This document shows positions 8,169 through 17,294 of a DNA stretch of 37,344 nucleotides, one piece after another (the stretch's first letter is position 1; each line of letters begins with the position of its first letter). Made by a program: the position numbers and the translations under genes. The stretch covers positions 1-37,344 of the forward strand of contig JAMNYG010000048.1 in assembly GCA_023622945.1 (NCBI GenBank), written 5' to 3'. A model generated the notes under the pieces. That model was not told where the DNA came from and searched no databases. It saw nothing but the letters and a program-made list of their open reading frames with translations. Origin of the DNA: Bacillota bacterium. Lineage in GTDB: Bacteria; Bacillota; Clostridia; Acetivibrionales; JAMNYG01.

Positions 8169-8204
8169 GGCCGGGATCCGAGGGGGTTCCGGCCTTGTCT
8201 TTGT
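8169..8204 (+). terminator. Terminator of the small transcription unit
   Basis: Stem GGCCGGGA (8169-8176) with TTCCGGCC (8187-8194), one G-T pair, then TTGTCTTTGT. It separates the small unit from the ABC operon promoter at 8256. Confidence 0.75.
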
Positions 8205-8255
8205 CCCGGGAAGTCTTTACTGCCTTGAGCATCGCCTGTGTAAACCTGCGTTGTA

Positions 8256-8283
8256 TTGACAGTCATACATATTGTGTGATAAT
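8256..8283 (+). promoter_or_regulatory. Promoter of ABC exporter pair A
   Basis: TTGACA at 8256-8261 and GATAAT at 8278-8283 (in TGTGATAAT) with a 16-base spacer, about 60 bases before the first ABC gene. Confidence 0.65.
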
Positions 8284-8342
8284 GGAATTGGCATTATCCT
8301 GGGAGTTTTCTGTCTTAGCTGATATTTCTGGGAGGGATAGTG

Positions 8343-10085
8343 TTGAGGAACTTTGCGAGAGTTATGGGCTTGCTTAAGCCATATGCGTTTTCATCGGCTC
8401 TTGCTTTCCTTATGATGGTTTTATATACCGCCGCAGACTACATTGCTCCTCTGCTCTTAAGAGAGGCAATTGACAACGGTATTGCAAATAAGAACATGGC
8501 GGTGGTAAGCAGGACCGTAATAATAATGGCTGTCGTGGTGTTAATAAGATCCGTTTTTGCGTATCTTCAGGGCTATTTTATGGAAAGAAACGGACAGAAA
8601 ATAGCTTATGGAATAAGAAACAAGCTGTATGTCCAGCTGCAAAATTTGTCTTCCGGTTTCTTTGACAGACAGCAAACCGGACAGATAATGTCCAGGATGA
8701 CCGGAGACGTTGATTGTATAAGAGAATTTTTGGGCTATGGTTTTGTGAACCTCCTTATGTGCCTGTTGAACTTTTTGGCTACAATAGGCATATTTATCTG
8801 GATGAGCTGGAAACTTTCCGTGCTGGTGCTCCTGCCGACGCCCATCCTGATTACTGTGATATTCATGTTCGGCAGGAAAATACACCCTGCATGGGAAAGG
8901 GTAAGGGAACAGATGGGCAAGCTTACCACGGTTCTGCAGGAGAACATATCCGGGATAAGGGTGGTAAAGGCTTTCGCCAGGGAGCCCCAACAGATTGCCA
9001 AGTTTAACCATGCTAACCTGAGCAATTACGATGAGAACATTAAAAGAGCAAGGGTTGAGGCCAATGCCTTCCCGTTCATGGAAATACTGGGGGGCATAAG
9101 TTTCCTGGTGCTTGCATGGGTAGGAGGTTATTTTGTAATCTCAGGGCAAATTTCGGTGGGAACGTATACAGCTCTGCAGTGGTATGTATGGGGACTGGTC
9201 TGGCCCATACGCTTTTCAGGATGGCTGGTAAATGTAATGCAGCAGGCATTGGCGGCAGCACCCCGCGTTTTTGAGATTTTGGATGCCAAACCGGATGTGA
9301 CAAACAAACCCGATGCCATACCATTGCCGGAAGGTAAGGGCCATGTGGTGCTTAAAAACGTAAGCTATAATTTCCCTGACGGACAGCCGGCGTTGAAAAA
9401 CATAAACCTGGATGTCAAGCCCGGAGAAATCATAGCCATCATAGGCGGAACAGGATCAGGAAAGAGCACTTTAATAGGTTTGCTTCCGAGGTTTTTTGAT
9501 CCTACCGAGGGAAGCATTTTAATCGACGGAGTGGATATAAGGGATGTAACGCTGGAGAGCCTGCGCTCAAATATAGGAATGGTTATGCAGGAAACATTCC
9601 TTTTTTCGGATACGCTGCGCGAGAACATAGCCTACGGGCGTCCGGATGCTACACAGGAGGAGATTGAGAAGGTTGCCAAAATGGCGTGCATACACAATTT
9701 TATAATGTCCCTTCCTGACGGGTACATGACAAAGGTGGGAGAAAGGGGAATCGGCCTTTCGGGAGGACAAAAACAGAGAGTTGCCATTGCAAGGGCTCTG
9801 CTTATGGACCCCAGGGTTCTGATCCTTGATGAAGCTACGGCAAGCGTAGATACTGCAACCGAAAAGGCAATACAGGAATCCCTCAAGGAAGTAATGAAGG
9901 GAAGGACAACTTTTGTCATAGCCCAGCGCCTTTCAACCATCAAAAACGCTCACAGGATAGTTGTAATGGAGAACGGCGAAATTGTGGAGATGGGAACCCA
10001 CAGCGAACTGATGAAGAAAAACGGTTATTATGCAAGGCTGTATGAGCTTCAATTCAGGCATCAGGAGGCTCTTGAGACTGCGTAA
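8343..10085 (+). CDS. ABC exporter subunit, pair A first gene (switch-loop Gln variant)
   Basis: Type IV (ABCB-like) half-transporter of 580 residues: six membrane helices at about 15-300, then one nucleotide-binding domain. It has Walker A GGTGSGKST (about residue 368), Q-loop MQETFLFSD, signature LSGGQKQR (about 472) and Walker B LILDEAT with catalytic Glu near 497. The switch loop reads VIAQRLST, with Gln near 528 in place of the usual His. With the LSAGQ signature of the next gene's product, this predicts one degenerate ATP site in a heterodimer, as in TM287/288-type exporters. Tandem GTG (8340) and TTG (8343) starts follow GGGAGGG; the TTG has the better spacing (7 bases). The substrate is unknown; lipid or drug export is typical of the family. 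Confidence 0.93.
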   Translation: MRNFARVMGLLKPYAFSSALAFLMMVLYTAADYIAPLLLREAIDNGIANKNMAVVSRTVIIMAVVVLIRSVFAYLQGYFMERNGQKIAYGIRNKLYVQLQNLSSGFFDRQQTGQIMSRMTGDVDCIREFLGYGFVNLLMCLLNFLATIGIFIWMSWKLSVLVLLPTPILITVIFMFGRKIHPAWERVREQMGKLTTVLQENISGIRVVKAFAREPQQIAKFNHANLSNYDENIKRARVEANAFPFMEILGGISFLVLAWVGGYFVISGQISVGTYTALQWYVWGLVWPIRFSGWLVNVMQQALAAAPRVFEILDAKPDVTNKPDAIPLPEGKGHVVLKNVSYNFPDGQPALKNINLDVKPGEIIAIIGGTGSGKSTLIGLLPRFFDPTEGSILIDGVDIRDVTLESLRSNIGMVMQETFLFSDTLRENIAYGRPDATQEEIEKVAKMACIHNFIMSLPDGYMTKVGERGIGLSGGQKQRVAIARALLMDPRVLILDEATASVDTATEKAIQESLKEVMKGRTTFVIAQRLSTIKNAHRIVVMENGEIVEMGTHSELMKKNGYYARLYELQFRHQEALETA

Positions 10086-10127
10086 CGGCCCGTATCTCCG
10101 AAGAAACAGACAGAGGGAGGCTAATTC

Positions 10128-11936
10128 ATGGCGGATAAGTATGATCTTGATGAAGAATTAGAGGAAAAACCGTTTGACTTAAAGCTTTTCCTCAGGATGA
10201 TGGGTTATTTTAAAACTTATGGCAAGGAAATTTCAACAGTTGCTTTTTTGCTCATCCTGAACCTCGTGGTTGGATTGCTTGATCCAATCCTTATAAAAAT
10301 AGCAATAGACGACGGAATAATGAAAAAAAACGCCCTGGTGGTAACAAGGATTGGTATAGCCCTGTTGGTGCTCTATGGAATCAGTTTTGTGGCAAATTAT
10401 TACAGGATAAGGCTGATAAACAGAACCACCCAGGGACTGATATATGACATACGCAAGCAACTGTTTGAACATATACAGACATTGTCCTTCCGGTTCTTCG
10501 ACGGAAGGCCTGTCGGGAAGATCATGTCAAGGGTGACCAATGATGTCCAGGCAATAAGTAACCTTATGGGAAGCGGAATTGCCACCATGATAACCGACGT
10601 TTTGATGCTGCTGGGCATTCTTGGTGTCATGTTCTATCTGAACTTCAAGCTGACTTTCATGGCAATCTCCGTAATACCGTTGCTGCTGATTTTGCTTACC
10701 CAGTTAAAACCCCGGAGTGAAAAGGCCTGGACGGAAACAAGGAAAACAATGGCCAACATTAATGCAAATGTAAATGAAACACTTCAGGGTATAAAGGTTA
10801 TTCAGGCTTTTTCACGCCAGAAACACAACATTGAGAAGTTTGAAAAAATAAACATGGAAAATTATAAGTCAAACGTGAAGGCAATTATAATAGAATTATT
10901 CATGTGGCCTTCGGTTGAACTGATAGGAATGCTCGGAACATGTGTGGTGGTATGGTTTGGCGCCAGACAGGTCATCAGCGGAGAATATTCAATAGGAACA
11001 ATTATAGCTTTCACCAATTATGTATGGAGATTTTGGGCACCCCTTAGCGCCATAAGCAGGGTTTACAGCCAGATATTAAGCGCCATGGCGTCAGCAGACA
11101 GGATATTCCATATACTGGATACGTCTCCAGAGATAAAAGATGCTCCTGATGCCATAGAACTGGACGATATTGAAGGCCGCATAGAATTCAGAAACGTAAC
11201 CTTCGGTTACAACCCGGATGAGAGAATGGTGCTTCACAATATTTCCTTTACAGCGGAACCCGGGCAGATAATTGCTTTGGTTGGGCCGACAGGAGCGGGT
11301 AAGACCTCCATAATAAACCTTCTCATGCGCTTCTATGATCCCGTGGAAGGAAGCATACTTGTAGACGGCCATGACATAAGGGATATAAAAATATCGTCCC
11401 TCAGGCGCCAGGTAGGAATGGTGCTGCAGGATTCATTCATCTTCTCGGGTACAATTCGTGAGAATATATTGTTTGGGAAACTTGACGCCACGGAGGAAGA
11501 GATAATAGAAGTATCGAAGGCTACCAAAGTACTCGATTATGTAGAGAGATTTCCCCAAGGGTTCGATACCGAGGTGGAGGAAAGGGGAGCAAGGCTTTCG
11601 GCAGGACAAAGGCAGCTGCTTGCCTTTGCCAGGGCACTGATTGCTCAGCCCAGGATTCTTATACTTGATGAAGCAACTTCAAACGTAGACACCGAAACCG
11701 AGAAGCACATTCAGGAGGCAATAAAGACGCTGTTCTCGGGAAGGACTTCCATCGTCATAGCTCACAGGCTTTCTACCATAGAGCACGCAGACAAGATACT
11801 GGTTATAGATGAAGGAAAGATAGTGGAGGAAGGCACTCATACTGAACTCCTGGAAAAGAAGGGCGTTTATTATAATCTTTACCTCAAACAGTTCCGGGAC
11901 GATGACGACACAGACGCCGAAAGCATAATCGTGTAA
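10128..11936 (+). CDS. ABC exporter subunit, pair A second gene (LSAGQ variant)
   Basis: Half-transporter of 602 residues with an acidic N-terminal extension (about 20 residues), six membrane helices to about 320, and a nucleotide-binding domain. Motifs: Walker A GPTGAGKTS (about residue 386), Q-loop LQDSFIFSG, signature LSAGQRQL (about 490, Ala replacing the second signature residue), Walker B LILDEATSNVD with Glu 515, and a normal switch histidine in IAHRLST (546). It keeps every catalytic residue that its partner lacks. Start ATG at 10128 follows GAGGGAGG; the gap from the first gene is 42 bases, so the two are co-transcribed. A strong terminator at 11996 closes the operon. Ends in an acidic tail (FRDDDDTDAE). 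Confidence 0.94.
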   Translation: MADKYDLDEELEEKPFDLKLFLRMMGYFKTYGKEISTVAFLLILNLVVGLLDPILIKIAIDDGIMKKNALVVTRIGIALLVLYGISFVANYYRIRLINRTTQGLIYDIRKQLFEHIQTLSFRFFDGRPVGKIMSRVTNDVQAISNLMGSGIATMITDVLMLLGILGVMFYLNFKLTFMAISVIPLLLILLTQLKPRSEKAWTETRKTMANINANVNETLQGIKVIQAFSRQKHNIEKFEKINMENYKSNVKAIIIELFMWPSVELIGMLGTCVVVWFGARQVISGEYSIGTIIAFTNYVWRFWAPLSAISRVYSQILSAMASADRIFHILDTSPEIKDAPDAIELDDIEGRIEFRNVTFGYNPDERMVLHNISFTAEPGQIIALVGPTGAGKTSIINLLMRFYDPVEGSILVDGHDIRDIKISSLRRQVGMVLQDSFIFSGTIRENILFGKLDATEEEIIEVSKATKVLDYVERFPQGFDTEVEERGARLSAGQRQLLAFARALIAQPRILILDEATSNVDTETEKHIQEAIKTLFSGRTSIVIAHRLSTIEHADKILVIDEGKIVEEGTHTELLEKKGVYYNLYLKQFRDDDDTDAESIIV

Positions 11937-11995
11937 GGTAAAAGCCAGGCTATTCCCGTTAAATTGAATATGGTGCCGGGATACTGTGAGCGTAT

Positions 11996-12032
11996 AATCC
12001 CCCTTGACAAAAGGGGGATTTTTTTGGTTTTT
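11996..12032 (+). terminator. Rho-independent terminator of ABC pair A
   Basis: Perfect 10-bp stem AATCCCCCTT (11996-12005) with AAGGGGGATT (12011-12020), 5-base loop, then a long T tract. Confidence 0.93.
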
Positions 12033-12035
12033 TTG

Positions 12036-12065
12036 TTGAAGATTTTCTGCGAACTTTGGTATAAT
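12036..12065 (+). promoter_or_regulatory. Promoter of pgi
   Basis: TTGAAG at 12036-12041 and perfect TATAAT at 12060-12065, 18 bases apart. It leaves a leader of about 135 bases before pgi in which no clear structure was found. Confidence 0.6.
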
Positions 12066-12206
12066 TTGTTGCAGAGTTGAGGTTATGTAAAGTATTGATA
12101 TGCAAATCATATTATAAAACAGCTTGAAATACGATTTGAGATACAACTCAGGAGGACTTTACAACTTACGAAAATTTTGATTATTAACTGTTAGGGAGGC
12201 CTGCAC

Positions 12207-13553
12207 ATGCAGAAACTGAAATTTGACTATTCAAAAGCAACAGGATTCATTACCGAAAATGAAATAATGAATTTGGACGGTTTTGTAAAAGCTGCCCATG
12301 AAATGATACACAAAAAATCAGGCCCCGGAAATGATTTTCTCGGCTGGGTTGATTTGCCCGCTGTATATGACAGGGAAGAGTTTGAAAGGATAAAGGCTGC
12401 CGCACAAAAGATTAAATCCGATTCGGATGCTCTTGTGGTAATAGGAATAGGAGGTTCATACCTGGGAGCAAGGGCAGCCATTGAGATGCTGTCTCATTCT
12501 TTCTATAATGTTCTGCCCAAATCCAAAAGAAAAACGCCTGAGATTTATTTTGCAGGCAATAACATAAGTTCCACGTATCTGGCCGACCTGCTGGATATAC
12601 TTGAAGGCAAGGAAATTTCGGTAAATGTGATATCCAAGTCAGGAACCACCACCGAACCGGCAATTGCATTCAGGATATTCAAGGAATACATGGAACAAAG
12701 GTACGGCAAGAAAGGCGCCCGGGAGAGAATATATGCCACAACCGACAGGTCCAGGGGCGCTTTAAGAAAGCTTGCTCAGGAGGAAGGATATGAAACCTTT
12801 GTTATCCCCGATGACGTAGGAGGAAGGTATTCTGTCCTTACAGCGGTTGGGCTTTTGCCAATAGCGGTTTCCGGTGCTGATATAGACAGGATAATGCAGG
12901 GTGCTGCCGATGCAAGAAGTCTTTACAGCAATGAAAATCTTGCAGACAATGACTGCTACAAATATGCTGCAATAAGGAATATACTTTACCGTAAAGGGAA
13001 AATAACTGAGATAATGGTTAATTACGAACCTGCCCTCCATTATTTTACTGAGTGGTGGAAGCAGCTGTTCGGCGAAAGTGAAGGGAAGGATCATAAAGGA
13101 ATATTCCCTGCAGGAGTGGATTTTACAACAGACCTGCATTCAATGGGACAGTACATCCAGGAAGGAATGAGAAATATATTTGAGACGGTAATAATGGTTG
13201 AAAAATCCCGGAAGCCTGTACTCATAAAAGAGGAGAAAGATAACGCGGACGGGTTGAATTTCCTTGCAGGAAAGGATATGGATTTTGTTAACAAGAAAGC
13301 CTTTGAGGGAACGCTCCTTGCTCATGCTGACGGAGGAGTGCCGAATTTGGTACTTACGGTGCCCGAGCTGAGCGAATACTATTTCGGCAGTATGGTTTAT
13401 TTCTTCGAAAAGGCCTGTGCCATAAGCGGATATCTCATGGGAGTCAATCCCTTTGACCAACCGGGAGTTGAAGCGTATAAAAAGAACATGTTCGCGCTTC
13501 TGGGCAAGCCGGGGTACGAAGAAGAAAAAAGGAAACTTGAAAGCAGGCTGTAA
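12207..13553 (+). CDS. pgi: Glucose-6-phosphate isomerase
   Basis: Interconverts glucose-6-phosphate and fructose-6-phosphate in glycolysis and gluconeogenesis (cytoplasm). The 448-residue length is that of the short Gram-positive form. Two SIS-fold halves are present. Family signatures: [16 protein letters not shown] (about residues 76-91), the phosphate-binding [27 protein letters not shown] (signature 1), [10 protein letters not shown], and the C-terminal signature 2 region with [18 protein letters not shown], whose Lys is catalytic. The ATG at 12207 follows GGGAGG. Single-gene unit with its own promoter; convergent with the metallophosphoesterase, only 45 bases apart with no strong terminator seen between them. 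Confidence 0.97.
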   Translation: MQKLKFDYSKATGFITENEIMNLDGFVKAAHEMIHKKSGPGNDFLGWVDLPAVYDREEFERIKAAAQKIKSDSDALVVIGIGGSYLGARAAIEMLSHSFYNVLPKSKRKTPEIYFAGNNISSTYLADLLDILEGKEISVNVISKSGTTTEPAIAFRIFKEYMEQRYGKKGARERIYATTDRSRGALRKLAQEEGYETFVIPDDVGGRYSVLTAVGLLPIAVSGADIDRIMQGAADARSLYSNENLADNDCYKYAAIRNILYRKGKITEIMVNYEPALHYFTEWWKQLFGESEGKDHKGIFPAGVDFTTDLHSMGQYIQEGMRNIFETVIMVEKSRKPVLIKEEKDNADGLNFLAGKDMDFVNKKAFEGTLLAHADGGVPNLVLTVPELSEYYFGSMVYFFEKACAISGYLMGVNPFDQPGVEAYKKNMFALLGKPGYEEEKRKLESRL

Positions 13554-13598
13554 TGCGCATAATAAATAATAACTGTTTCTTTGGGTTCCCTTAAGCCG

Positions 13599-14405
13599 TC
13601 AGGGCATGTGAAATACCGTGATTTCAGGCCGTGAAAGAAATCGTAAAGGAACGCATACATTTCCGAGGCCACGGCTTATGTAAACAGTAATACCGTTTAC
13701 CCTGTGAAGGCCTCGCTGTATGCCTCTTTTGCAAAGCTTGTCTTCGCGAAGAACCCTGAATTCAAAATTGAAAGGTGCCCAGATCTGACCTCCGTGGAAG
13801 TGCCCGCATAAGAGATAATCCACGCTTCCCCCGGGCATTTCCAGGACCAGGTCAGGGTTATGAGTAAAAGCAATGTTTGTCGCCCCTGGATCATTGCAGT
13901 TTTCCAGAGCTTTTGAAATATCGTGCCGCAATGAGCGAAAATCCCCTATGCCTATGATGTTATATTTTTTTGAATTTTTCTCAATGCATATGGAACGGTT
14001 ATGAAGAACAACAGCACCGGTTGATTCTATGGAGTTAATAAAACCGTCCAAAGCTTTTTGATTGCCCTTGAATGCCTTGTAGTCATGGTTGCCCAAACAC
14101 AAAAGAATTTGATGTTTTCCCTTTATTGAATTCAGAAAGTCCAAAAATGCAGGAATGTGAGACACTCTATCGATGTAATCGCCTGTGATTATGACAAGGT
14201 CAGGTTTTTCGGTTTCTATAACCTTCCTCACCTTTGAAGGTGAAACTTTCAGCAGGTTTATATGGATATCCGAAATCTGGATTATTTTAAGTGCCTTGCT
14301 GCTGTCAGTGAATTTTACATGTTCGACTTTTACAAAACCCGCCTCAAATCTCATATATGCCAGTATCAGTAAGGTCAGGGCAAGAAAACCATATAAAAAG
14401 ATCAT
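13599..14405 (-). CDS. Membrane-anchored calcineurin-like metallophosphoesterase (YkuE/YaeI type)
   Basis: A 268-residue dinuclear-metal phosphoesterase. Residues 1-18 (FLYGFLALTLLILAYM region) form one N-terminal membrane anchor, placing the catalytic domain probably outside the cytoplasmic membrane. All five metal motifs are present: SDIH (about residue 45), TGDYID (about 75), LGNHD (about 104), FTHNPD (about 180) and CGHFHGGQIW (about 201). The closest familiar group is the YkuE/YaeI-like phosphodiesterases, some linked to cell-envelope lipid turnover; the substrate here is unknown. The ATG start is preceded by TTGGAGGAA on the minus strand. Monocistronic. Confidence 0.92.
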   Translation of the reverse strand: MIFLYGFLALTLLILAYMRFEAGFVKVEHVKFTDSSKALKIIQISDIHINLLKVSPSKVRKVIETEKPDLVIITGDYIDRVSHIPAFLDFLNSIKGKHQILLCLGNHDYKAFKGNQKALDGFINSIESTGAVVLHNRSICIEKNSKKYNIIGIGDFRSLRHDISKALENCNDPGATNIAFTHNPDLVLEMPGGSVDYLLCGHFHGGQIWAPFNFEFRVLREDKLCKRGIQRGLHRVNGITVYISRGLGNVCVPLRFLSRPEITVFHMP

Positions 14406-14895
14406 TATGTTTCCTCCAAAGCATTATTGAGTCTTCAGGCATTAGTTATTAATATTTTTTTAAACGTCAGTTATGTATATTTTCCAAAATTTAATTGTGT
14501 AAATTTGTCCACGTATTAATTATATATATTCTTCTGCCAAAGGTTTATTTGGGTCTATAAAAACTAATTATATACTTTGCCTGGCAAATATCAAGGCTGA
14601 CTGGCAAATATTAAGAAGTCAAAGGGAAAAAGCAATTGTTTGTATGAAACCTGAATTTCTGGTAAAATCATTTAAAGGACATCATTCGGGAATTTATCGG
14701 TTAGCAGTCATTACAGGTTAAAACGTATGTAGTGATTTTTAGGCCCACTGAAACGTATGCTATGGTTTTAAAGCCGGCTGTAAAGCATACGATGGCTTTC
14801 AGTGAACTGACCTGCAATTGCGGTCAGAGTCAGTCAATCAAATTATCGGCAGGTATATTCATCAGTAAATACATTCATAAAGAGAGGTGGCAAGG
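14406..14895. other. 490-bp intergenic region with small repeats and a hairpin
   Basis: AT-rich and non-coding between divergent genes. It holds a 20-base-period duplication beginning CTGGCAAATAT (14581 and 14601). It also holds a duplicated AACGTATG block (near 14721 and 14751) that merges into a large hairpin: CACTGAAA/TTTCAGTG (14746-14753 with 14797-14804) stacked on CGTATGCT/AGCATACG (14754-14761 with 14784-14791). No convincing promoter for the downstream aldo/keto reductase gene was resolved. Confidence 0.6.
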
Positions 14896-15918
14896 ATGGA
14901 AAAAATGAGATTGGGGCGAACCGGCCTTATAGTCTCGAGAAGTGGTTTCGGAGCTCTTCCCATACAAAGGGTGAGCTTTGAAGAAGCAAGACTTTTGCTT
15001 CGTAAGGCTTATGACAACGGCATCGATTTTTTTGATACTGCGAGAGGTTATACCGACAGCGAAGAAAAAATCGGGTACTCTCTGGCAGATGTAAGGAACA
15101 ACATCGTTATTGCAACCAAGACGGGTGCCACTGACAAAAAGACTCTTTTTGAACACCTGGAAACCAGTCTGAAAAATATGAAAACCGATTATGTGGACAT
15201 ACTCCAGCTTCACAACCCTGAAAAACTCCCGGATCCTGATGATCCCGACGGACTTTATGCTGCTCTTTTGGAAGCTAAGAAAAAAGGAATGGTGCGATTC
15301 ATAGGAATAACAAATCATAAGCTTTCTTTGGCAATAGAGGCTGCAACTTCGGGCTTGTATGATACGGTTCAGTTTCCCTTAAGCTCCATCTCATCCGAGG
15401 AAGATTTAAAGCTTATAGATGTGTGCAAAAAGCATGATGTGGGGCTCATTGCCATGAAGGCGCTTTCCGGTGGATTGATAACAAATGCTGCTTCTGCATT
15501 TGCTTTTCTGAGGCAGTTCGATAATGTGCTTCCAATCTGGGGAGTACAGAGGGAGAGAGAACTGGATGAATTTTTAAGCTTTGAGAAGAATCCTCCCGTG
15601 CTGGATGAAAAAATGTGGAGCATTATCGAAAAGGACAGAAAAGAACTTGCAGGAAGTTTTTGCAGAGGATGCGGATACTGTATGCCATGCCCTGCGGGAA
15701 TACCCATTCCAATGGCAGCACGTATGTCGCTGCTCCTCAGAAGGGCGCCGTATCAGCAATTCATTACCGATGAATGGAAGAAGAAAATGGAGCTCATAAC
15801 CGAATGCCAGGAGTGCGGACAATGTACCAGCCATTGTCCGTATGGGCTGGATACCCCCGGCCTTCTTAAGGAGATGCTTGATGACTACAGACAGTTCTGC
15901 AGGGATCATTCAGCCTGA
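14896..15918 (+). CDS. Aldo/keto reductase with C-terminal iron-sulfur domain
   Basis: A 340-residue oxidoreductase fusing an aldo/keto reductase barrel (about 1-245) to a ferredoxin-like domain. Barrel motifs: LGRTGLIVSRSGFGALPIQ, FFDTARGYTDSEEKIG (catalytic Asp and Tyr), VIATKTG (Lys) and LQLHNP (His). The C-terminal part has two Cys clusters, C256-x2-C-x2-C-x3-C (CRGCGYCMPC) and C304-x2-C-x2-C-x3-C (CQECGQCTSHC), fitting two [4Fe-4S] centres. The family (COG1453 type) is common in anaerobes and probably couples carbonyl reduction to an iron-sulfur donor; substrate unknown. ATG 14896 is preferred over GTG 14887, which lies within the GAGAGGTGG ribosome binding site. Confidence 0.94.
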   Translation: MEKMRLGRTGLIVSRSGFGALPIQRVSFEEARLLLRKAYDNGIDFFDTARGYTDSEEKIGYSLADVRNNIVIATKTGATDKKTLFEHLETSLKNMKTDYVDILQLHNPEKLPDPDDPDGLYAALLEAKKKGMVRFIGITNHKLSLAIEAATSGLYDTVQFPLSSISSEEDLKLIDVCKKHDVGLIAMKALSGGLITNAASAFAFLRQFDNVLPIWGVQRERELDEFLSFEKNPPVLDEKMWSIIEKDRKELAGSFCRGCGYCMPCPAGIPIPMAARMSLLLRRAPYQQFITDEWKKKMELITECQECGQCTSHCPYGLDTPGLLKEMLDDYRQFCRDHSA

Positions 15919-15991
15919 TATGTGCTGTTATGCATGCTTGCAATACTATGTAAACCATATCGATTTTTCATTAAATTATATAGAAAAGACA

Positions 15992-16020
15992 TTGTAAAAC
16001 AGGGATGGCCAAAATAAAAT
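15992..16020 (+). promoter_or_regulatory. Promoter of the first Gfo/Idh/MocA gene
   Basis: TTGTAA at 15992-15997 and TAAAAT at 16015-16020 with a 17-base spacer, about 33 bases before the start codon. Confidence 0.6.
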
Positions 16021-16052
16021 TTTAAGTGAATAATTAACTTGGAGGGATAATT

Positions 16053-17126
16053 ATGAAACAACTTAGGGTTGCCATTTTGGGCCAGGGCCGAAGCGGCCGG
16101 GATATCCACGGAGCAAACCTTATAAACATGCAGGAAAAGTTTAAAATAGTCGCTATAGTCGATCCTTTGGAGGACAGGCGTAACAGGGCCAAAATGGAAT
16201 ATGGTTGCGATACATATGCTGATTACCATGACATTATGAAGCGTGACGATATCGATCTTGTTGTAAATGCAACTCCAAGCCATTTGCATGTCCCCATCAC
16301 ACTTGAATTTCTCAACAAGGGATTCAATGTTCTGTGTGAGAAGCCCCTTGCAAGGAGAGCTTCGGAAGTTGACCAGCTGATTGAAGCATCCAAAAAGTCA
16401 GGAAAGGTACTGGCCATTTTCCAGCAATCCCGTTATTCCGCTGTTTTCATGAAGATAAGGGAAATATTGGATTCCGGTGTCCTGGGAAGAATAGTACAGA
16501 TCAGCACAAGAAACAACGGCTTTGCCAGGAGATGGGACTGGCAGACACTGCAGGAGTATAACGGTGGAAGCCTTCTGAATACAGGCCCCCATCCAATGGA
16601 TCAGGTATTGCAGTTGATTGGCACTGATGTAATGCCAAAGGTAACCTGTATCATGGACCGTGCAAACACTTTCGGTGATGCTGAGGATTTCGTCAAAGTT
16701 ATATTACAGGCACCCGGACGTCCTGTAGTAGATTATGAAATCTCGTCATGCTGCGCATATCCTACATTCAACTATCTGGTACAGGGCACCAACGGAACTC
16801 TGATTGCCCGCGGAAATCACATAGACTGGAAGTATTTCAAACCTGAAGAAGCTCCTGAGCAGAAACTCATCCGCACACCTTTGTCAAAGGAAGACGGAAC
16901 CCCTTCATATTGTACCGAAGAGCTCAAGTGGTATGAGCATAGCTGGGATGCACCTACCGACAAGCAGGATGTGTTCACCTACGGTACCGGAAGATTGTAC
17001 AGCATGCTTTACGACCACATTGTGGAAGGAAAGCCTCTTGAAGTAACTCCTGAACAGGTAAGGCTTCAGATCGCAATAATGGAGGAGTGCCACAGGCAGT
17101 GTCCTCTGCCGAGGCTTTCTGAGTAA
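16053..17126 (+). CDS. Gfo/Idh/MocA-family NAD(P)-dependent oxidoreductase
   Basis: A 357-residue dehydrogenase of the glucose-fructose oxidoreductase / inositol dehydrogenase / MocA family, usually acting on sugars or sugar acids. The N-terminal Rossmann fold (about 1-125) has VAILGQGRSGRDIHG, VAIVDP and VVNATPSHLH, then the conserved catalytic CEKPLARR (Lys near residue 97). The C-terminal alpha/beta domain carries GGSLLNTGPHPMDQ, supplying the conserved His. The ATG follows TTGGAGG. The specific substrate is not readable from sequence. It has its own promoter and is separated from the next family member by a terminator-like hairpin, so the two paralogs may be expressed separately. Confidence 0.93.
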   Translation: MKQLRVAILGQGRSGRDIHGANLINMQEKFKIVAIVDPLEDRRNRAKMEYGCDTYADYHDIMKRDDIDLVVNATPSHLHVPITLEFLNKGFNVLCEKPLARRASEVDQLIEASKKSGKVLAIFQQSRYSAVFMKIREILDSGVLGRIVQISTRNNGFARRWDWQTLQEYNGGSLLNTGPHPMDQVLQLIGTDVMPKVTCIMDRANTFGDAEDFVKVILQAPGRPVVDYEISSCCAYPTFNYLVQGTNGTLIARGNHIDWKYFKPEEAPEQKLIRTPLSKEDGTPSYCTEELKWYEHSWDAPTDKQDVFTYGTGRLYSMLYDHIVEGKPLEVTPEQVRLQIAIMEECHRQCPLPRLSE

Positions 17127-17161
17127 TACTGCACCGGTAAACTCTCGGACAAAGGGATCAG

Positions 17162-17205
17162 ATTATCCTGCTGCACCGGTTTTCCGGCACAGCAGGATAA
17201 TTTGT
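17162..17205 (+). terminator. Terminator between the two Gfo/Idh/MocA genes
   Basis: Perfect 12-bp stem ATTATCCTGCTG (17162-17173) with CAGCAGGATAAT (17190-17201), an inner CCGG/CCGG pair, and a short TTTGT tail. The T tract is short. Confidence 0.7.
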
Positions 17206-17294
17206 AAAGCCGGGATAGTTTGTTAAGGCAGGACAGTTTATATTTGCAAAACCATATGGTTATAATGAAGTTTATAATGAAAGGATGTGCAAGT

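Noticed and set aside
8078-8266. 62-codon minus-strand frame and overlapping plus-strand frame at 8195-8377
   Set aside because: Both cross the terminator and promoter of the flanking units and lack ribosome binding sites.
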